A stretch of DNA of 38,514 nt from an uncultured Saccharospirillaceae bacterium (GTDB lineage Bacteria > Pseudomonadota > Gammaproteobacteria > Pseudomonadales > Natronospirillaceae), in contig CAJXZL010000022.1 in the NCBI GenBank assembly GCA_913063165.1, positions 1 to 38,514 of the forward strand. Direction: 5' to 3'. A program made the position numbers and the translations under genes. This document shows, one piece after another, positions 34,344-38,514 of the stretch; the first letter of the stretch is position 1, and each line of letters begins with the position of its first letter. Under the pieces are notes generated by a model. The model made no database searches. It worked only from the letters and a program-made list of their open reading frames with translations, and had not been told where the DNA came from.

Positions 34344-37177
34344 CGAGCCAGTGGCAGCAAATCTACCAAGACTGGTGTGACAAAGACAGTGACGGTCTGA
34401 ACCCAGCGCAACACAAGCAGGTAGCGCGTACGGTCGCTGTGTCTACTTTTTTTAAAGATCAGATAGCCAAACATCCGCAGTGGCTGTCTGAGTTCGCATT
34501 GGAATGGCAAGCCCCCAGCGACCCCGAACTGCGTCTGCGCACACTATTAGCCACGTGCGACGATGACGTGTCTGCTATGAAAGTGCTACGTGATTGGCGC
34601 AACTGGTACCAATGCTGGATGATTCTCTGTGACATCAATCGCCTCACCACCACCCAAGAAACCACGGCTGCCTGCACCCAATTAGCAGAGGCGGCTGTGC
34701 GGATGGCGCTGCAGTGGGCGCAACCTCGGCTTGAAAAGCGTTTTGGCGTGCCACAGGAATGCCCGTATCAGCCCGGCCAACCCCAAAGCCTGTCCGTTAT
34801 TGCCATGGGTAAAATGGGGGCGCGTGAGCTCAACTTATCATCCGATATCGACCTCATTTTAGCCTACCCCACTGAAGGTGATACCCAAGGCGACAAAGCC
34901 ATTAGCCACAGTGACTTCTTTATTCGGCTTGGACAGCATTTGGTGCGGCTGCTTGATACCCTCAATGGTGATGGATTTGTATTCCGCGTCGATCTGCGGC
35001 TGCGACCTTGGGGGCAATCTGGACCCTTGGCTACCAACTTTAACTTCATCAGAAAGTATTACCCTGAGCAGGGCAGAGATTGGGAACGCTTTGCCATGAT
35101 CAAGGCCCGCGTCATTGCAGGCCCCGACGCTGCGGCTGAGGCATTGAAAGCCATCTTTCAAGATTTTGTGTACCGCCGCTATGTCGATTATCAAGCGCTC
35201 GAAGTGTTGCGCGATATGAAACAGATGATCATCAAAGAAGTCAGCAAACACGGCCGTGAAAACAACATCAAACTGGGGCGTGGCGGTATTCGAGAAATTG
35301 AATTTATCGCGCAAGCCGTGCAGCTGATTCGTGGTGGTCAGTTAATCACGCTCAGAGACCCGCATATTTGGCACGTATTTCAGTGTATTCGTGACGAGGG
35401 GCTGTTGCCGGTAGAGGTAATTGACACGCTGATAGCCCATTATGAGTTTTTACGGAACTGCGAGCATGCGTTGCAAGCCTGGCAAGACCGTCAAACCCAA
35501 GCACTGCCGGATGCCACGGACAGCGAAAGTTGGTCGCGGTTGGCCTTTGCTATGAATCTCGATTCCGCAGAAGCGCTGCAAGACCGGCTAAAACAGGTGC
35601 AAGACGATGTGTCATTGCATTTTAATGCCTTTATTCAAACCGAACAGAGTGATCAAGAAGATAGCGACACCCATTGGCCGGCAGTATGGCAGGGTACTGA
35701 AACCGATGCCGATGTGCCCGACACAACCTTTGCAGCAATTCAAGCGTTTCGGAATTCTCAGGCAGTAGCACGCATGCAGCCACAAAGCCGTGAACGCTTA
35801 GACCGCTTTATGCCGGTAGCGATTAAAGGCTTGTCGGTGTTTAAAAATCCCGATCTGGTATGGGAGCGGTTTCAGCCGTTACTTGAAGCCATTTTGCGAC
35901 GCACCTCGTATTTGCTGTTATTAGCCGAGCAGCCACCCGCACTGCGTCAAATGTTTAAAATGCTAGGGCTCAGCACATGGGTCGCGACCCAGTTAAGTCA
36001 AAAGCCCTTCTTACTCGACGAATTTAGCGACCAAAAGGGTTTATTTAGGCTCCCGAATCGCATGCAATTGAGCGAATCATTACACAAACGATTGGTGCGG
36101 TTACCCGAGGATGATCTAGAAGCCCAGATGGAAACATTACGGCACTTTCGTCATGGTCGTGTCCTGCGCGCAGCTACCTGCGAGTTGAATGCGGTGCTGC
36201 CCCTGATGAAAATCTCGGACTATTTGGCCTATACCGCCGAAGTGGTGGTGGAACAAAGTTTTTGGTTGGCGTGGGAACAACTAACCGCTAAATTCGGTCG
36301 GCCTATGCGGTCAGCAGATGTGGCCTGTGACACCGATTTTGGTATTGTCGGTTACGGCAAGTTAGGCGGCTTGGAGCTCAGTTATGAATCGGACCTTGAT
36401 CTGGTGTTTCTGTACCAAGCCAATAGCCATTTAGAAACCGAAGGGCCAAAAGTCGTCGATAATGGTCAATTCTTTACCCGCCTTGGGCAAAAAATCATAC
36501 ATATCTTGACCACCCAAACCCAATCGGGTGATCTCTATGACGTAGATATGCGGTTGCGGCCTTCTGGAAATAAGGGTTTGCTGGTCAGCACGCTAGATGC
36601 CTTTGCCCGCTATCAAAAAACAGATGCCTGGACGTGGGAGCATCAAGCCTTGGTGCGGGCCCGATTCGTAGCAGGTGATGACGACCTCAAAGCCAATTTT
36701 GCACAAGTCAGACATGACATACTCTGTTTGCCGCGAGAACTCGAACCGTTACAAACCGCAGTTAGGGACATGCGCCACAAAATGCGTGACCATCTGGCCA
36801 CCTCAGAATTTGTTGCAGAGCAATCCGATCTGTTCAATCTTAAGCAGGATCCGGGCGGCATCGTCGATATTGAATTTATCGTGCAGTTTGGTGTATTGGC
36901 TTGGGCACAATATTATCCAGACCTCACTAGATGGTCAGATAACGTGCGGATACTGGAAGATTTGCGTACCGTCGGCTTTTTATCCGATGCAGAAACCGAA
37001 CAGTTGCTCACTGCCTATTTGGCATTTAGAGAAAAAGCCCATGCGATGATGTTGCAAAAGGCATCGGTAAAAGCCTTGTCTGCCTCGGCATTAACCGATT
37101 TAGCACCCCATCGCGCCAATGTTACTGCGGTATGGCAGCGGGTGATGGAGGGGGCGATTAAGGCACCCGCAAAATAG
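34340..37177 (+). CDS. glnE: Bifunctional glutamine synthetase adenylyltransferase/deadenylase
   Basis: Attaches or removes AMP from glutamine synthetase in response to PII proteins, controlling ammonia assimilation. The 945 aa match E. coli GlnE (946). Two nucleotidyltransferase domains are clear. The N-terminal deadenylase carries GARELNLSSDIDLILAYP near residue 161, and the C-terminal adenylylase carries GGLELSYESDLDLVFLY near residue 676, with the metal-binding aspartates in each. Each is followed by the helical domain that includes GGIREIEFIAQ and GGIVDIEFIVQ, respectively. Translation is coupled to nfeD by a 4-nt overlap, an unusual partner. No terminator is seen in the 156 nt after it. 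Confidence 0.97.
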   Translation: MTSQWQQIYQDWCDKDSDGLNPAQHKQVARTVAVSTFFKDQIAKHPQWLSEFALEWQAPSDPELRLRTLLATCDDDVSAMKVLRDWRNWYQCWMILCDINRLTTTQETTAACTQLAEAAVRMALQWAQPRLEKRFGVPQECPYQPGQPQSLSVIAMGKMGARELNLSSDIDLILAYPTEGDTQGDKAISHSDFFIRLGQHLVRLLDTLNGDGFVFRVDLRLRPWGQSGPLATNFNFIRKYYPEQGRDWERFAMIKARVIAGPDAAAEALKAIFQDFVYRRYVDYQALEVLRDMKQMIIKEVSKHGRENNIKLGRGGIREIEFIAQAVQLIRGGQLITLRDPHIWHVFQCIRDEGLLPVEVIDTLIAHYEFLRNCEHALQAWQDRQTQALPDATDSESWSRLAFAMNLDSAEALQDRLKQVQDDVSLHFNAFIQTEQSDQEDSDTHWPAVWQGTETDADVPDTTFAAIQAFRNSQAVARMQPQSRERLDRFMPVAIKGLSVFKNPDLVWERFQPLLEAILRRTSYLLLLAEQPPALRQMFKMLGLSTWVATQLSQKPFLLDEFSDQKGLFRLPNRMQLSESLHKRLVRLPEDDLEAQMETLRHFRHGRVLRAATCELNAVLPLMKISDYLAYTAEVVVEQSFWLAWEQLTAKFGRPMRSADVACDTDFGIVGYGKLGGLELSYESDLDLVFLYQANSHLETEGPKVVDNGQFFTRLGQKIIHILTTQTQSGDLYDVDMRLRPSGNKGLLVSTLDAFARYQKTDAWTWEHQALVRARFVAGDDDLKANFAQVRHDILCLPRELEPLQTAVRDMRHKMRDHLATSEFVAEQSDLFNLKQDPGGIVDIEFIVQFGVLAWAQYYPDLTRWSDNVRILEDLRTVGFLSDAETEQLLTAYLAFREKAHAMMLQKASVKALSASALTDLAPHRANVTAVWQRVMEGAIKAPAK

Positions 37178-37333
37178 GACAGGGATAGAGACATGCCACT
37201 GTGGGATGCGCGTCAAGACAGGTAGTTTGCAAAATTGTGGCGCTTTATCAGTCACAGTCCCAAGCGCCCCAATGTCTGGCTCTTATTCAATGGGTGCACT
37301 TGGCAATATAAAAGGTGGGAACCAACGGAGTAT

Positions 37334-37486
37334 TTAACCGCGGCGGGCTTTAACGCGTTTTGCAGCAGCCAATGCGGATTGCACATCTTTATTGGCTTTG
37401 CGTTGAATCTGCCATGCAGACAGCTTGGCAATCAATTTGTGCGCTTCATAACGCGATTTTAACCAGTTTTCGAACCACTTAGGCAT
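37334..37486 (-). CDS. Small basic hypothetical protein, 50 aa
   Basis: A 50-residue frame starting MPKWFENWLKSRYEAHK and ending AAAKRVKARRG. It is rich in lysine, arginine and alanine and probably mostly helical, with an amphipathic first helix. I recognise no family. The case for it is a strong ribosome-binding site, GGAG exactly 6 nt before the ATG at 37486, and a position in an otherwise empty gap opposite in direction to glnE and the acyltransferase. The frame is open to 37537 but the extra 17 residues lack a start signal. The flanks 37178-37333 and 37487-37607 hold nothing else I can support. Confidence 0.5.
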   Translation of the reverse strand: MPKWFENWLKSRYEAHKLIAKLSAWQIQRKANKDVQSALAAAKRVKARRG

Positions 37487-37607
37487 GATATACTCCAATT
37501 CAGATGACGCAGATTTAACCACAAAATCGTTGTGCATAAAATGGTTGGTTTTGTGTGTATCTACTTTCAGGCACTTGCCGCTATCGTTTGGAAATGATCA
37601 ACACATT

Positions 37608-38514
37608 ATGGCTATAAACCACAGGCGTTCAAACAGAGTCGAAAACCAAAGCTATGCTGCTTTTGTCAGTTGGCGTAACCTGCCACTGTTTGCGCTATTT
37701 GCACTGTTTTGGTTACTCACCCGCTTGCCTTTTTCTTGGTTATTACCCTTGGGCCGAGGCGTTGGCCGGTTGGCGTTTTATGCTTTGCCATCCCGCCGCA
37801 AGGTCTGTGAAACCAACATAAATCTGTGCTTTCCTGAGCTCAATGCTGATGAGCAACAAGGGTTAGTAAAACGTGTATTTCTATCTTTCGGCCAAGGACT
37901 GATGGAATCGGCTTATGCCTGGTCTCGAGATCTCTCAAATCTAGCCAATAAAACCACCATTACCGGGTTAGAGCACATTGCAGCGGCGCAAGCAAAGGGG
38001 CGTGGCGTTCTGTTAGTGGGTGGCCACTTTGCTTTGATTGACCTTGCCAGCGGTTTGTTAGGTCGTGAACAAGAATTTCATGCGGTGCAGCGTGACCATG
38101 ACAATCCGCTGTTTAATTTGTGGATGACCCGTGCTCGGTTGAAATCGGCTAAGGGCACTGTTGCCAGAAAAGACCTGCGAGGCATGTTGCGCGTTCTTAA
38201 GTCGCAGCAAGTGTTGTGGTATGCACCCGACCAAGATTATGGACGGTTGAACAGTGTGTTTATTCCATTCTTTAACATTGCCACCGCGACCATTACCGGC
38301 ACCTCGCGTTTGTCACAGCTCGGCCATGCTGATGTTGTCCCCATATTCTTTTATCGCACAGCGACAGGCGACTATCGTTTGGAGCTTAGCGCGCCGCTAC
38401 CGATTCCCAGTGGTGACAATGAAACCGACGCCCTCTGTTTCAATCAGTGGCTAGAAACGCAAGTAAGGCGGTATCCTGAACAGTATCTCTGGTTGCACAA
38501 ACGCTTTAAAACCA
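37608..38514 (+). CDS. Lipid A late acyltransferase (LpxL/HtrB-LpxM family), partial at right edge
   Basis: The gene runs off the window; 302 codons are visible, nearly the usual 300-310. The product begins MAINHRRSNRVENQSY, with a membrane segment near 24-40, the family motif RRKVCETNINLCFPEL (64-78), and the catalytic HX4D as His140 to Asp145 in GGHFALIDLA. WYAPDQDYG, near residue 207, is the second conserved block. Such enzymes add secondary acyl chains from acyl-ACP to Kdo2-lipid A at the inner membrane. Which chain position is served cannot be told, so I leave the symbol open. The ATG at 37608 has only a distant GGAA upstream. Confidence 0.9.
   Translation, partial: MAINHRRSNRVENQSYAAFVSWRNLPLFALFALFWLLTRLPFSWLLPLGRGVGRLAFYALPSRRKVCETNINLCFPELNADEQQGLVKRVFLSFGQGLMESAYAWSRDLSNLANKTTITGLEHIAAAQAKGRGVLLVGGHFALIDLASGLLGREQEFHAVQRDHDNPLFNLWMTRARLKSAKGTVARKDLRGMLRVLKSQQVLWYAPDQDYGRLNSVFIPFFNIATATITGTSRLSQLGHADVVPIFFYRTATGDYRLELSAPLPIPSGDNETDALCFNQWLETQVRRYPEQYLWLHKRFKT

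Overview
This 38.5 kb window is an ordinary, gene-dense chromosomal stretch of a free-living Gammaproteobacterium. Nearly every housekeeping protein (ClpB, IlvI/IlvH, RlmE, PfkA, GlnE, ThiBPQ, QmcA/NfeD, a late lipid A acyltransferase) has a length and motif layout close to its Escherichia coli counterpart, while the gene order is not enterobacterial. The moderate GC, the LpxL-type acyltransferase and the CYTH-CHAD and glnE genes point towards the Oceanospirillales or a related marine group; that placement is an inference from style, not from a marker gene. I see no tRNA, rRNA, CRISPR array, transposase, integrase or phage gene.

Layout. 1-3709: a heptanucleotide microsatellite, then clpB behind a sigma32-type heat-shock promoter, closed by a bidirectional terminator shared with a convergent degenerate REC-GGDEF protein. 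3710-6640: a long ilvI leader, the acetolactate synthase operon ilvI-ilvH and a coupled DUF1289 gene with a terminator. 6666-10914: a nucleoside-gate membrane protein, a flavin disulfide oxidoreductase coupled to a DUF1499 gene, an EamA exporter and an RraA-family protein. 10996-13470: an RND/MMPL-type exporter. 13490-19948: the most interesting block. A TPP riboswitch reads leftwards into thiB-thiP-thiQ, then without any sizeable gap into a hotdog thioesterase, mtnA and a RhaD-like class II aldolase. A small APH-type kinase is divergent from the riboswitch.

20089-22994: a succinyl-CoA:3-ketoacid CoA-transferase pair (scoA-scoB) divergent from a LysR regulator, with AT-rich inverted repeats between them, then an NTF2-like protein. 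23081-27362: a small decayed repeat patch, a SPOUT RNA methyltransferase coupled to a COG2509-type FAD protein, divergent rlmE, and an auxin-efflux-carrier family permease. 27535-32698: pfkA, a CYTH-CHAD triphosphatase, a repeat-rich gap, an orphan GspE/PilB-type ATPase and a convergent CDP-alcohol phosphatidyltransferase. 32942-38514: qmcA-nfeD-glnE as a tight unit, a 50-residue hypothetical protein, and a lipid A acyltransferase running off the right edge.

How the genes may work together. The thi block makes a thiamine uptake and salvage unit (ABC importer plus possible thiamine kinase) under TPP control. The attached mtnA-aldolase pair supplies two steps of the route that splits 5-methylthioribose or 5-deoxyribose into dihydroxyacetone phosphate and an aldehyde. 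The APH-type kinase could supply either the thiamine kinase step or the missing sugar kinase step. That ambiguity, and the placement of such a salvage route behind a TPP riboswitch, is my main candidate for something undescribed. Other points worth a look are the GGDEF protein that has lost its catalytic motif but kept the c-di-GMP inhibitory-site motif, and the helically phased repeats ahead of the orphan ATPase.
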